Positions 34,451 through 47,010 of a DNA stretch of 64,000 nt are shown piece by piece. Made by a program: the position numbers and the translations under genes. The stretch comes from Sesamum alatum (lineage: Eukaryota > Streptophyta > Magnoliopsida > Lamiales > Pedaliaceae), in assembly GCA_034509735.1 (NCBI GenBank), contig JACGWO010000005.1, forward strand, positions 17,969,264 through 18,033,263, written 5' to 3'. Below the pieces are notes generated by a model that saw nothing but the letters and a program-made list of their open reading frames with translations, made no database searches and was not told the origin of the DNA. The stretch's first letter is position 1. Every line of letters begins with the position of its first letter.

Positions 34451-36677
34451 TGAAGGACAAGCGGATCCGCCCGGGAGCGCGAGCGGAAGTGAGAAAAGCG
34501 AGAAATTGCGTAAATTTAAATCAAATTCAAAATACGCGAATCCCAATGGGTGTACCCTTGGGTGCTCAACCGGGCGTTCGATGTAGGATGTATAAATATT
34601 AAAACATATATTTAAACACATAGGGCATAGATATACAAATGAAATCAATCAAAGCGAAATAAACCGTTACCTTTGATTGTTTAGCGTATGCTCCCGGCTA
34701 CTAGCGTTGTTCCTTCTCCGGAATGCTCACGAAATCCAAACATATGGATTCTCCAAAGGTGATCCACACCACACCGGAAGAAACACATGTTCTTCTTGCT
34801 AGAAAAGAACGGGTTTAGGAAGGAATCGGTTTAAGAGAAGAACACTATGAATTAGTGTTCTCTTAAACTTACTTTGTTCTTCTTCTTGATTCAAAATCAA
34901 GTGAAGAACACAAGTGTAAGAGAGGGAGGGAGCACGAAATTTTGAGAGAGAGGAGAGGATTTTTGTCTTCTCTTTTTCCTAGAAAAAGATGAATAATGAA
35001 TCACTTGTGCTTGGTGTTGTATATTCTCATATATATACATAATTAATGTGATTATTGAAATGTGTCTAGGTTCATCCAAGGATGTCTAGATTCATTCCAA
35101 TCAATTACCATCAATTCTTCAATCAAGCCTACCAAAATTTATGGTATGATCAAATCATACCAAAAGGGAAGAGCTTGATTGGAGTTGATTTGTCTCTTTC
35201 CAAAAGAGATAAGTCAACATACCACCTAGCATGAAACATGGCTGATTTTGCTTCCTCCAAGGGAACGTGTCGGCCATGTTTAATTAAGGGAAGAAGTCCA
35301 ACTTCTTCCTATTCCAAATTAGGAATTATTTCTCCTCTCGGGTATAATTTAACGGACCGGGTTTTATCGTAATTCAATTACGACGAACCCAATATTAAAT
35401 CCAATTTAATATCCACTTAAATTATTCCCGTTGATCTTTTAATCCAATTAAAAGATCCAACGTATCAACATCTCAACTTTCCATATTTAATCGAAAATCC
35501 AATTTTACCGATTAAATGAAAGCCCGATACAATATCGGCCCGTCCATCCAATGGACTTTCCCTTAAGTAATCCAATTACTTATTTTATCCTTCGAGATTG
35601 ACTCCAAGTCGATCTCTCAACCTCCTCGGTGATTTGTGTGTGACCCTTTAGGTTCACCCTCAGCTAGACTTGGGCCCGTGTCCCACAAGGGCCCGTTACC
35701 ATGGGTGGCCGTCTAGCAACGGTCCATGGCACTAGAGACTAGGTGAATTGGCGTGAACATTTAGGCGCCGATTCCGTACGGGTACGATCCTTCCGTCTAC
35801 CGTCTCCCGGCCTTAGTCTAGGGTATGGAATTGGGCGTCGGTTCCCATCCTTGACTAGGCATCTATGCTTAATACTCGAGACCACGTATGCTTCATTGCG
35901 TCGACACAGGAAACCATTCCCTGTTCGACCAACCACTGTGGCCACAGCTTCAAACAGCATGAACGTGTCTCCGAGTGCATAGGAAATACCTCTGTCACAT
36001 ACTGACAGGGGACGGATCCTCTTCTTGGAATCCACCGTCCTCGCTACACATTCTGACTGCACTGGACAAGGCTTATAATGATCATCTTACAGAATGATCA
36101 CCTCTCGCCAGATCCAAGATACAGCCGTCCTGTGCACGTGACTCCCATGATTCCTCAAGTCTGAGGATTACTCCCGTACTATCGGAACCGGGGAATCCAA
36201 TCATACCGACCAAGCCTCCAAGGCTTCCATATGATGATCCCCGCAAGTCAGTCCAGTCGGCTCGACCCCAGTCGACCAACCCATCAAGATCGTGTAGGCG
36301 TCCCACGCCTGTCGCCGATGAAACACGGCACTCATCTAATGAACACGACTCTTGACGCAAGTCTCAATAGGACTCTCGATGCCCTGTCTCTAGGTCCTCG
36401 ACTTGGAACGTTTCAGACCCAACTCTTAATCAGTTGGTTTCATGCCACCATCCAATGCGTGGCCCAACTGCACGAGTTGTTATCCATGGTCTGTGGGCTT
36501 TGTTGCGATATAAGTTAAACACCATTTTAACAAATGTAAGATGAGCGCAACAAAGAAGGTACCATTGGTGATGAATACTCATCTTATTCATCACATAATA
36601 ATATTACATTCACATCAAGTTGTCGGATAGGTTACAAATTGCCAAACCTATTGGCTTTCTGGTCACCTATTCCAACA
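34451..36677 (-). mobile_element. Solo LTR G (2227 bp) at the right edge of the nest
   Basis: Reverse LTR from TGAAGGACAAGCGGATCCG to GGTCACCTATTCCAACA with a perfect duplication TAGTT (34446-34450 and 36678-36682). It matches solo LTR D in length and closely in sequence. It is inserted in sequence that is not part of the copia family, 15 bp beyond the broken end of F. Confidence 0.92.
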
Positions 36678-36719
36678 TAGTTTTCAAGGATCATAAGTGT
36701 AGGCATTCAAAACAAACCA

Positions 36720-37233
36720 TCAGATTTTGAAAAGCAGTAGAGCGATTTTGAGCGAAGTACTTAAGATGCCCTGGAACATTTGTGATCCTGACATGTGGAA
36801 ACCTCCATGGCAAATTGGAAGAGAAAAAGAATAATGGTGTTTCCAATCCTTCACAAAAGAATCAGTTTGTAAAAATTGAGCTTCCCCTAGGGAAGTAAAA
36901 TATAATCGACCAGAACCTGTTTGCTTACACATGAAAAAGGAGTCAAACTATGAGGTCGAGGCTGAAAGACTTGGGAACCAACTGATTCAAGGGAACATTA
37001 AGTAGAGCAGCAACATCGACAAAAAACTTAGGGATGGGGAAACGCAGTCCAACTTCCAATTGGGCCTCGTAGAGGCACAAAAAGCCGTCAGGCGAAAAGT
37101 TTGGACGGGCATCAACAACGGGAACCTGAATCACATATTCCTCAGGGATTCCGTACTTTTCCTAATTCCCATCACATCAACAGCAGAAAAATAGGACCGA
37201 TAATCTCTCGAGGAATCTACATTGTCTGCCATC
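36720..37233 (-). pseudogene. Gag-like gene fragment (plant 'putative gypsy-type transposon' N-terminal domain), frameshifted
   Basis: On the minus strand, MADNVDSSRDYRSYFSAVD opens at 37233. The next frame reads KYGIPEEYVIQVP, then LYEAQLEVGLRFPIPKFFVD and LLNVPLNQLVPKSF (37160-36950), and another gives GRLYFTSLGEAQFL and WKHHYSFSLP (36930-36800). The pattern (YEA..GLRFP...FF, LNQLVP, then a YF...W block) resembles the plant domain Pfam calls Transposase_28. A missing G in AGGAAAAG near 37165 would explain the first frame change. The fragment ends near 36720 without pol domains. Parent type (LTR element or captured gene) is uncertain. Confidence 0.55.
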
Positions 37234-37740
37234 AGCCTATCTTCGATTTTTTCCCCTCTCTTTCTCCTCCCTGCTATTCCCCTCTTCCTCACTCTCACCT
37301 CCATGATGGGAGATCGAGTCAAATGGGGAGGGGGCATCCTTATCCTCCCAATAAGAACCCACCACATCCACCATAACCTCACATATTGCCCTCTCGTATA
37401 TATTATTGGTCAACATATTTAAATAAAAGAAAAATTCGACAGGAAAAGGAAAACCGTATCTAATGGATGAGATAATAGAAGCAAGGGAATCGAAAAGCCC
37501 TAGGGGGAGAAAATGGAAACCTATTTGAATCGGTAAGGAAAATATGTGAAGGAAAATGAAGAAGAAGAAGATGGAGAGACTCACCAAAAGTTTCTAAAAC
37601 GCGTCACAAAACAAACCGTTCAGCCTTAAAAGCAAGAGCGTCGGAGGAGTCCTGTCCGTGCAAGGCTCAGGCCTTCTCTCTCCTACTTGTCACTAACTCA
37701 CCAATCAAAAAGCGTGCACCTCCTAGGCACTGCCAGGTCT

Positions 37741-37756
37741 GTCTTATCCCTTTATA
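37741..37756 (-). promoter_or_regulatory. TATA-like box upstream of the gag-like fragment
   Basis: The minus strand reads TGAATATAAAGGG about 510 bases before the candidate ATG at 37233, followed by a CT-rich leader (37550-37600). It could be the promoter of the gag-like unit. Further upstream, TGTTGATAGGG (minus strand from 38054) looks like an LTR start, which would make this an LTR promoter. Tentative. Confidence 0.35.
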
Positions 37757-38054
37757 TTCAGTAATTATCACTTGCTTTTTGCATATCTGTGAAAATCCCC
37801 CTAAATACACGTGTAGGGGAAAGGCGATTACACCTAGCATAGTTGGATATATCCGTACAGCCTAGTACGACTTTCTTGCGGCAGTATAACATGACATACC
37901 CAGGAAGCTCAGCAAAATCTTCCCTGTTGAACCAGGATGACGGGGAGAATCTTCCGGTGGATCTTTTGCATAGCAAGACTAGTTTCTGCTACTCCAATAG
38001 TCAAACACTAGTCTTGCACTCCTAGACTGCTGGAGTGGTGATACCCTATCAACA

Positions 38055-38890
38055 TTTTTTTCTAAAGCCCAAAAGCAAAGGAAGTGGGCCCCACTGAGCA
38101 GCCTAGCAAGCTTGACCCTGCCGGTCGATGAGCAAGATATCAAGCTTATTATTCATACATTTAGACTAACCTAGCAGGCCCAAAAACAAGTCTGAAGCAG
38201 CAGGCTGACTCATCAAACGACATATATTCAACATCATACATATTCTTAGCATGTTGGCACATATCATACTAGAAAATCTCCAACAAACTCCTTCCGGGTC
38301 CACGACAACTGACTTGTCAACAACAGATAAAACAAATTCCGCATAACTCGGGTTGACTGGGCATGACTCATTCAAACAGTCATATCTTCATCTAAATAAA
38401 CTCAAATCTCAATCCATTTTTTTAAGTAAGCCAACTCACGCGGGTTCCAAATGGTATATCATATGTTGCAACTACTTTTGGATTTAACTCTCAATCGCCC
38501 TATAAATAGAGGTGATTGTACTACCATAAAGGTAGCTTGTATCGCTCACTCTTACACATTTTTTTTCTCTCAGTTTTCAGCAAGTTACCTGCTCACTTTT
38601 TGTACTCCACACGCATATTTTCACTTATATCTTGACATTTCACTATTTAAGTTTAATTATCACATCGTTACTCTTACGTTATTTCAATTTTCTCAATTAT
38701 TAATTCAGTAGAGCAGTTACTCTCTTAAGCATCAGAGTGTAAACCCTTTTTTGCAAGTTAGTCCTCCCTAGATCTTATAATTTTCTTGAAGATCCTTCGA
38801 TCCTTGTGGTGCATATAGACCCTAGTACGCATCAATGCTATAAAGCCAATAGTTCAATGCCTATTCGTATCCTCCACGGAAGTCCAACCA
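38055..38890 (+). repeat. LTR-like segment of Ty3 type (promoter and R/U5 portion)
   Basis: Contains CCCTATAAATAGAGGTG (TATA about 38501), then a pyrimidine-rich leader with TTTTTTTTCTCTCAG and AGCATCAGAGTGTAAACC followed by TTTTTTGCAAG. That combination is common in plant Ty3/gypsy LTRs of the Tat/Athila type. Borders are not resolved and no target duplication was found; no coding domain is attached. Confidence 0.42.
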
Positions 38891-40693
38891 CTAAAAATTT
38901 ATGTTAAATCATGCAATTTACGTTGCTGTGATTTAGAAAATGTCCAAAAAAAAACTTTCCTACAAAAAAAAAACAAAGAAAAGAAATAGCAACTTAGGCC
39001 CCTCTGATCTTCAGAATGAAGCTCACTACCTCCCTAAGTAAAGTAAATGTGAGTGTAAAGGTCTAAAGACAAAAATGACCATCCATATATATGATAGGTT
39101 GACTAAATTGAGCCATTAAGCAAGACAAAAAAAGTCATAACAAATAACACCCCATGCTACGATGTTTGATTATGTCACGCATATTAGGTGTCCCACATCA
39201 ATTGCAAATAAGAAGCTCGATGGCTTATAATTAAGTCCTAAACCTTGAGGCTTGAAAGTCAAACAAACAATACCTCATGACGCAGAATCATTAATCACAT
39301 TATATTGATGTGGGGACCACACAATAGACTCATGAAATGAGTAAAATGCCTCCCGGCATGGGAAAATAACCAAGCACTCAACGGATTTGCACAATTTTCA
39401 CTCGGAATGATTCAACCCAAACCTAACCCTTTGACATCATCAATCTTAACGATCGTCTGATTAGTTCTGAATCAATATCACATTAAATCGTACAATCCGA
39501 CGATTAATAGTAAATATGGATTATACATGACAACAAAAAATAATATTAATATAATTAAGTGATACTGTTGAAGTTCTGAGTAAAGATATTCAAGTAACAA
39601 TACCTTTAATCTTGTCATAATATAACTATTGATCAAAATGAACATTAAATTATCATTATAGATAATTATTGATCCATTTATAATAACAATTTAGTGATAA
39701 CACTAACAATTATATTTGCCATCCCTACATTGCCACTATGCATGTTTAACTTATTATTACTTATAGTGAGACTTTATGCATAATTTTTTGTCACTAATTA
39801 TTCAAATGAAACATTTATTTACATATTGTTACTATAAAAATTATGAAAATGATTATAGTGAAAAAATAAAATAAAAAAATCACTTAGTACATATAATTAC
39901 TTATAATTTAAATATCGTCACTTAATTTTTTTGTTGCTATAATATTCTCTTTTTTTTTCATATTGATGATTATGATGAAAATTATATATTGGTTCAATTC
40001 CCACCAATTTACGAGTATTGGTCTGTTTTTAATAATAGTTATTGTTGTATTGTAATAATAGTTATTTACTAATTATAATTATTTGATATTGATAAGTAGT
40101 ATATTAATTATTAATAATAAAAAATTATGATATAATATAACTGCTGATTCACGTGAAAAAAAGAAAAAAAGAAAAAAAGAAGTTTGAATCACTACAACTT
40201 CAAATTTTTGGCTCCATTCAAATTGGACCAAAAGCTTGTTTGTAGAATCCACTTGGCCCACTACACATGAATCTTGTGGGTTATATTCGGAATCCCTATG
40301 CGATCCATATAGTTAACTTTTAGAAACACCTGAAGCAAGATATATAGATCCAAGATTATTCAGATTGTGAGAATTCAATTTAATTACTATTTCCATTATA
40401 TACTTATTAGTGATAAAACTTATATGCACAATTATTATTATAGATAATTAGTGATAATATTAAAATTAACACTTGATTTTATTATTTTTTTCCGCTAATC
40501 TTCTCTTTTTTTGCAGAGAAGCACGCTACTCTATATTTTGATTTAATTAATTTCGATAGTTTTCAAAAATATTTAAGTCAGTGATGTCAAATTAATCTTA
40601 TAAGTACGTATGCTTAGAAGATATACATAAATATATATTTTTAATTCGTGCAATAATTTAAACATGCTTATATAAATATACATATATATAATA
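38891..40693. other. AT-rich intergenic DNA, no gene seen
   Basis: Mostly AT-rich with short inverted ATAATTATTA-type stretches (39540-40110) that may be worn MITEs. The one motif of note is GTCCCACATCA at 39189-39199, resembling the plant snRNA upstream element, with TTATAA 24 bases on. No RNA gene or protein frame is supported. Confidence 0.6.
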
Positions 40694-41117
40694 GGGTAAA
40701 TTACATCTACCTCCCCTGAGGTTTGGCATAATTACAAATACTCCCTTGTTATTTGAAAAATTACAAATACCCCCCTGAGGTTTGTAATTTTTTACCAAAG
40801 GCCTGAAATTGACCATTTTGCCCTTTAATTTTTTTATTAAAATTGTAGAAAAATCACTCGAGCCAACTTGCATATTCCTCTTCTGTGTAAAAACTTAAAA
40901 AACCTCTCCCAACGCATTGTAGTCCAAAAAATTTTATGAATTAACTAAAAAATAATTTAGTACATAAGGGTATTTTGGTCAGTTTATCCATAAAAATGAA
41001 TAGAAATGGGTTATTGTTAGACGGTTATAAACCTCAAGAGGGTATTATAATTTTTCAAACAACGAGGGGGTATTTGTAATTATGTCAAACTTCAGGAGAG
41101 ATAGATGTAATTTACCC
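40694..41117. mobile_element. MULE-type MITE (424 bp)
   Basis: Terminal inverted repeats of about 80 bp: left GGGTAAATTACATCTACCTC, right ends GATGTAATTTACCC. A perfect 9-bp target duplication TATATAATA (40685-40693 and 41118-41126) points to the Mutator superfamily. Non-coding. Confidence 0.88.
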
Positions 41118-41126
41118 TATATAATA

Positions 41127-41637
41127 TATACAAGAGGTAGAACTTTTTATACAAAGCATAGTAGATGTTCTAAAAGACTCAACCTACCTTCTTTTTTCTT
41201 TTTGAATTAATTGTTTCTTTTTTCTATTGATTTTTATAATTTTTTTATTAACTGAAAATCTCAATAATATAGGTTGAAAAAGCAAAGCTCATTCTACAAG
41301 TCTTGCAGCATGCATGCCAACTTTAAACATATTAATAGAAGGGGGAAAAAAAAGAAAAGAAAGAAAGAAAAAAACTATGAAGCACCTTATAAGGCATCGA
41401 GAAAAGATAAAGGGGAAGAGGAAAGAAGGAGGAGTTTCCTTTGGGCAGAAGAATAGACCTCCTTGTAGGAGACAATTGGAGGTTTAGACTTGTATCTTTT
41501 TTATATAACATATTTGACTCCCCCTTTCTCTTTCCATAGGCCTTAGTCTTATTGTTATAGGTGACTTTTACTTTGCCCCTTCAATTCTATGCATATGTAA
41601 CACTTGAATTATAAAGTGTGTATATATATATATATAT
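41127..41637. other. AT-rich spacer, no gene seen
   Basis: Low-complexity purine-rich DNA (41340-41450) with a short Lys/Glu-rich frame that follows from composition. Ends in a TA repeat (41621-41637). Confidence 0.6.
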
Positions 41638-41904
41638 GGTTTAATACGATTTACTTCTTGTGATATTGTAAATGAGTAATTATCCTGTTTTAAAAATAAT
41701 AACAATTTATCTTTTTGTGTCTTTTTAGAATAAAGCAATTTATGTACCTATCTGAGGAGGTAAATTACTTTGTTTTAAAAAATACAAAGAGGTAAACTGT
41801 TTCGTTCTAAAAAACACAGGAAGATAAATTGCTATTTTTTTTTCCATAAAGGGGTTAACTTTCTTATTTGAAATATCACGAGGGGATTGTTTGCATTTTT
41901 TTCC
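41638..41904. mobile_element. MULE-type MITE (267 bp), related to the one at 60387
   Basis: Imperfect terminal inverted repeats: left GGTTTAATACGATTTAC with TTGTGATATT following, right ATATCACGAGGGGATTG ending TTTTTTTCC. Flanking 9-mers TATATATAT / TATGTATAT (one mismatch) fit a Mutator-type duplication. The inner AATTTATCTTCCTGTG-type block also occurs in the element at 60387-60630. Confidence 0.65.
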
Positions 41905-41934
41905 TATGTATATGTAAATTGAATTGACACCTTT

Positions 41935-42290
41935 TGAAGTAAGGTTTGATTAGATAAATATCTTTTATTTTTTATAAAATTATAAATAAATCCTCTAAAA
42001 TTGTAATTGTAATTTATATTGATACATCCTTAGTAAAAAGAAAAAAATACTTATACAAACATCCCCCAGTTACATTATATCGTCACCCCCTCAAACGGTG
42101 TACTTATAGTTTTACAAAATACGAGAGATGTTTGTATAATTAAACCTAAGAAAAAAAATTTAGACAAACACCGCCTGATTAGTTAGATTACACCAACAAT
42201 TTAGGGAATATACTTGTAATTTTACAAAAAAGTAGGATACGCTTTGTAATTCGACCTACCTTAGGATGTGTAAATATAATCTATACTAAT
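41935..42290. repeat. Degenerate inverted-repeat element
   Basis: Left arm (AAGGTTTGATTAGATAAATATC) and right arm (inverse of CCTACCTTAGGATGTG) pair loosely, with inner blocks TACAAACATCCCCC and GAGAGATGTTTGTATAATT in inverted order. It looks like a worn MITE; no target duplication seen. Confidence 0.4.
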
Positions 42291-43078
42291 ATAAAAACAA
42301 AAAGGCCTTTTTCACTTACGAAATGGCGATTTTTGACACTGTAGTACAAACTTTTTTTTGTTGTGTCGACAATATTCCTAAGTTCGCTTTTTTTTTCTTG
42401 AAATGCAATTTATTAATTTTTATTTTTATTTATAATATATTTTAAAACGTAAAAAATTATTTATTATATACAGGTACAATCTCCCACAATTAGTTTATCC
42501 TATATGTATATGCATTTGGTCTATAAAATATTTGAGGAAAATGTTAAACATTTTCAGTGCCGGATGATTTAGGAAATTGGTGACGTATTTCAATATTTGT
42601 GTTCTCTAGATTTGAAAATTACTCTTTTCACAATAGTTTGATTCACATGAACAGTAGGTCTTCATGATTATTTTTTTTTTTCAATTAACACTAGCATTTA
42701 GAGTGAAGGAAAATTATAATAAAAGTCACTTTAATAGAGTGACGTGAACATCGAAATAGTAATACCATGAAGCTTGTAGTTTATGAATGAACAAATGGAA
42801 ATTTATCTGATATATCTCGTACACTATTAAAAAAAAAGGGGGAGATTTGGAACGGTGTGATTCTCTTTAGCAGGAGTTCCTATACAAATTTTGGAACAAT
42901 TATGAATATAAAAATATGATTATAAATGATATTTTTATGAAATTTGCAAATATGAACAGTTTAATATAATACCTATCGTTTCTAAACCCACTGAATGGTT
43001 TTCTTTTTTTTTTCTTTAAATTTGAACAAAGGAATAGCTTTACTCATCGTTCCTGAAACCATAACACTTTAATTAATA

Positions 43079-43575
43079 GGGTTAATTACATTTAGACCCC
43101 CTCTGAGAATGTATAATTTCACTTTTCTCCAAAAAAATTTTGAAATTACACTTACACCCCCTCCAAAAATTCTCTGTTTACACCTGACCCCATCCGTTAG
43201 AGTTTGGGCGGAAAATGTTCATTTCAACAAAAATAATTACATAAATTTTCAATTTACCTCTCATTTAACATTCTCGTCCAATAATTTTGTACTTATAAGG
43301 AAAAAATATAATAATATTGGCCTCACTCCGTACATATACGTTACATTTATCCTCTTATAAGTACAAAAATATACATGAGAATGTTAAATGATGGGAAAAA
43401 TTAAAAATTTGTGTAATTATTTTTGTTGACGTGAACTTTTTTCGTCCAAACTCTAACGGATGGGGGTCAGGTGTAAACAAAGAATTTTCGGAGGGGGTGT
43501 AAGTATAATTTCAAAACTTTTTGGGGCGAAAGTGTAATTATACATTCTCAAAGGGGGTGTAAGTGTAATTAACCC
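43079..43575. mobile_element. MULE-type MITE (497 bp) nested in the CACTA element
   Basis: Terminal inverted repeats of roughly 150-200 bp: left GGGTTAATTACATTTAGACC, right ends TAAGTGTAATTAACCC. Perfect 9-bp duplication TAATTAATA (43070-43078 and 43576-43584). Non-coding; transcripts would fold into a long hairpin. Confidence 0.9.
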
Positions 43576-46499
43576 TAATTAATAATAGGTATAAATTTTG
43601 AATTTGGAGCAGTTTTTTGAATTTAACCGTTTTGGAACCTGTCGCACAGTAAATTAGATATGATGCATTCGGAACAAAAAAAAAGTGGGAAATTCAAATA
43701 TTGGAATGTTATTCTCAACATGCCCGTGGCCAAAACCAATTTCAGAATAATCTAGAATGGCTCGTTCTGAAAAATATGTGAAAAATTTAAAATTTGGAAT
43801 GTTTAATTAATTTGACTGTTCCAAAGTATATTCCAAAAAAATTCAATTCAGGAGGAATTTTATTTTTAAGTAACCGTTCTTAATTTTATTCATCATCCGT
43901 TCTAATGTTTAAATTATCTGAAATTGTTCCAAATGTTACTCATCCGTAAATGTGTATAAAATATGTCTGGTGTATGTTTCGGATACGATATCTCAACATT
44001 CGTAAGCCGGATTAATACCAAACTTAAACATGTATAAGATTATGTCTATTTGAATATATCTAACGATCTGACTTAAAATCACGTGACCTGATTGAAGGTT
44101 GCACCATTTTGAATCTCGCTCATCACGAACCTGATACAATATATTGATATCCATGTATCAAAATAGTCCAAAACTTTATTGAATGGTATTCTTTTGTCTA
44201 TTTAATCATATCTAACAGTTTGATCAAAATTTTGACGGTCTGATTAAGCGATATAGTACAACAATATAAGATGTTAGTTACATCTGTGTAATACTAACAA
44301 ATTTGAATATACATATATACTTCATATTGTGAACATATATCAATCTCATGAAATTATTTTATATTTTCAATTGTCTTAATCCACACATTGTACACTTTTT
44401 CTTAGTTCATTAACGTGTCTGGTATTTTTCTTAATTTTTATTTTTTTTCTTGAAAAATGAATAATTATTTGAAACGTTTTTAGGAACGGTTTTGTTAACA
44501 AATAGAAATAGGTTTTGCATACGAATCTTTATACGACGTCGTTTATATGCGACTATTTATTTGCTGAAGTTTAAACGATCTCGTCTAAGTATTAAAACTC
44601 TGCTGGAACGGGCTCAGGAATAATTTTTATTTATTAAAATTGTTCCTATGGCCGTTACAAACATAGTAAAACATCGGCGTTTTGTTGTAAAAATGATGTC
44701 GTTTTGCTATCATTGGAAAGATCGTGGAAACAATTTTCCTAATAAGTACCGTTCCAAAAGTTTTATTTTAAATTTGACATTTCGCAATTTTTTTCCTCAC
44801 TCTTCACCTCTCTCTCTCTCTCAAATTGCCCCCGCTCCTCCCCACGTGCCCCTCCACCACTATCGTGGTCCGCCGCCTGCCCTCCATCATTTGCCCCTAC
44901 TCCGCTGCCGTCCCTGCTCCCACCGCCGTTCCATGTCCTCCTCTTCCTCCATTTGCATTCGCCTCCTCCTCCGTCTGTGTATGCCGCCTCGTCCTCCTTC
45001 TTCGTTCGCGTCTACCATCAACTGCTCGCCCTTTCGTCGCCGCACTCTGTCGTTGCCCCATTTCCCTTCAAATCCCCTCGCCCGCCTCCATTCGCCACCG
45101 CCACCATTGTTGCTATCGTTTGCCCACCCCTCCATCTGCATGTTATTATTATTATTATTTTATTTTTGTTAAATAATTTTAAATTTTGCTGAAATTTGCT
45201 AAGTGAATTTTGCTGCAACTATTGTGAATTTTATGAATTTTATTGTGAATTGTTGAAATCATTGTTATATTCTGTATGATGAATTTGTGAAATTTTTATA
45301 TTTTGTATATATGATGAAATTCGTGAAATTAGGGGGCAGTATGAATTTTGTGAAATTGTATTATGGAATTGTTTTACATGATGAAATTTGTGAAAATTAA
45401 TTGGGCATTTTCTGTAAAGTTTTAGGATATTATATCACATTGGGAATTCAACTTTTTGGCCACATATTACTGTAACAATATTTTGTGATACACTATACAA
45501 CAGTATAATAAACTATAATAATTTATAATATACAATATAGTAAAGAATACTATAAAATGTTGTAATATGTTATAATATATGTTGTACATAATTATTGGGA
45601 TTTTACAGTAATTTTACTGTGTGAAAATTTTATACTTTCTGAATATATAGTGTGTTTGTTATGTAATTTTTGAATATATAGTGTGTAATTGCTTTAGTTA
45701 TGATGATGATGGTTGAAAATTATTTTCAATTGATTTGCTTATTTTTTTTATAATTTTTCTTCATTTTCTGTAATTTAAGAAAAAAATTGTAAATTTTGAA
45801 ATTTCTAAAAATAGGCATATTTTCATAAAATTGGGAAAATTATGTTCTCTATTTTTTCGGAAAATATTACAAACTGTTTTAATGGTTTTATTTAAATTTT
45901 TCTGTAATTTTCTAAAAAATTTCAATGTTTTTTCTTTTTTTGGCATTTTACTGCAATTTACTGTATTTTTATGTCATTTTTAAAAAATTAGGAAATTTTA
46001 GTAAGCTAAGAGAATTAGAAAACTTATTTGGATTTAGTAAAAATTTTAGAAAAATTATTGGGTTTTAGTCTCATTTTAGGAAAATTGTTGGATTTTAGCC
46101 AAATAATAGGATAAACAAATATAATTTTAGAAAAAAATATTGACATTTAAACCACTTAATTATAATATAAGTTATAATAAACTACAATTAACGTAATATA
46201 CTTTATAACAAAAAAAAATTATTGTAACATATATTTATATTTATACGTACTATAAGGATATAGGAAAATATAGGATATAAGGATTTAGAAAAAAAATATG
46301 GAAAAATTACATTAATTAGGATAATTTAAAATTTTCAATAATTAAACTAATTACATAATTATTAGAATAATATGTAATTATTAGGATATTTAGATAATTA
46401 GAATAATTATGAAATTTGAGAAATTTATAATAATTAAAAAAATGATTAATTACATTAATTATAAAAATTCAAAAACTAATATTTGCTATAATTTTATAT

Positions 46500-47010
46500 A
46501 TCATGTCTAGTAGTGTTCTGCCTCCTCCAGGCAGGCTGCGATCGTGACCCGCGGGTTCTGCTTCTTAGGTTGCGGAAGCAACATTACGACCACCCCCACC
46601 ACCTAACACGGCTGGCCCCTCAACTGTCACACTAGATCCAAATGAGGTTGTTCTTTTCTTGTACAGGAGTCAGGGCTCGGTCAGCCTGTAAAGCAGATAA
46701 AGTTATTTTCTAGATGCTACAAGATGAAGGCTGACGCTAGCTGGAGCTACCCGATGGCAGCGCAGGTAGCGGTAAGTAATAATCATTTGAAATATTTTGT
46801 TTGTTTAATTTTTTTTTCAGTACTAACGTTTTTGTTTGTTTTGCAAAAGACATTCCAAAAGTTGCTGGAGGATCACAGAACCCAGGGCACGATAGATGGG
46901 CAGGATTCTCCAGTCTCATCTACGGGCTCGGTGACGATGACAAATCCTACATATATAACTGCTACAATCAAAACCATGCCAAAATGTATTTCCAAATGAG
47001 TCGGAATATG
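46500..47010 (+). pseudogene. Possible CACTA coding remnant
   Basis: Higher GC than its surroundings, with short open pieces: TLDPNEVVLFLYRSQG-like (46630-46670), ADASWSYPMAAQVA (46730-46770) followed by GTAAGT, and after a T-rich stretch KTFQKLLEDHRTQGTIDG (46848-46900). The layout resembles two exons of a plant CACTA accessory transposase, but frames are short and broken. I cannot assign the domain with confidence. Confidence 0.3.

Noticed and set aside
44648..45176. 174-codon Ser/Pro-rich frame with overlapping frames
   Set aside because: C/T-rich low-complexity DNA inside the CACTA element; two frames are open at once and neither shows a domain.
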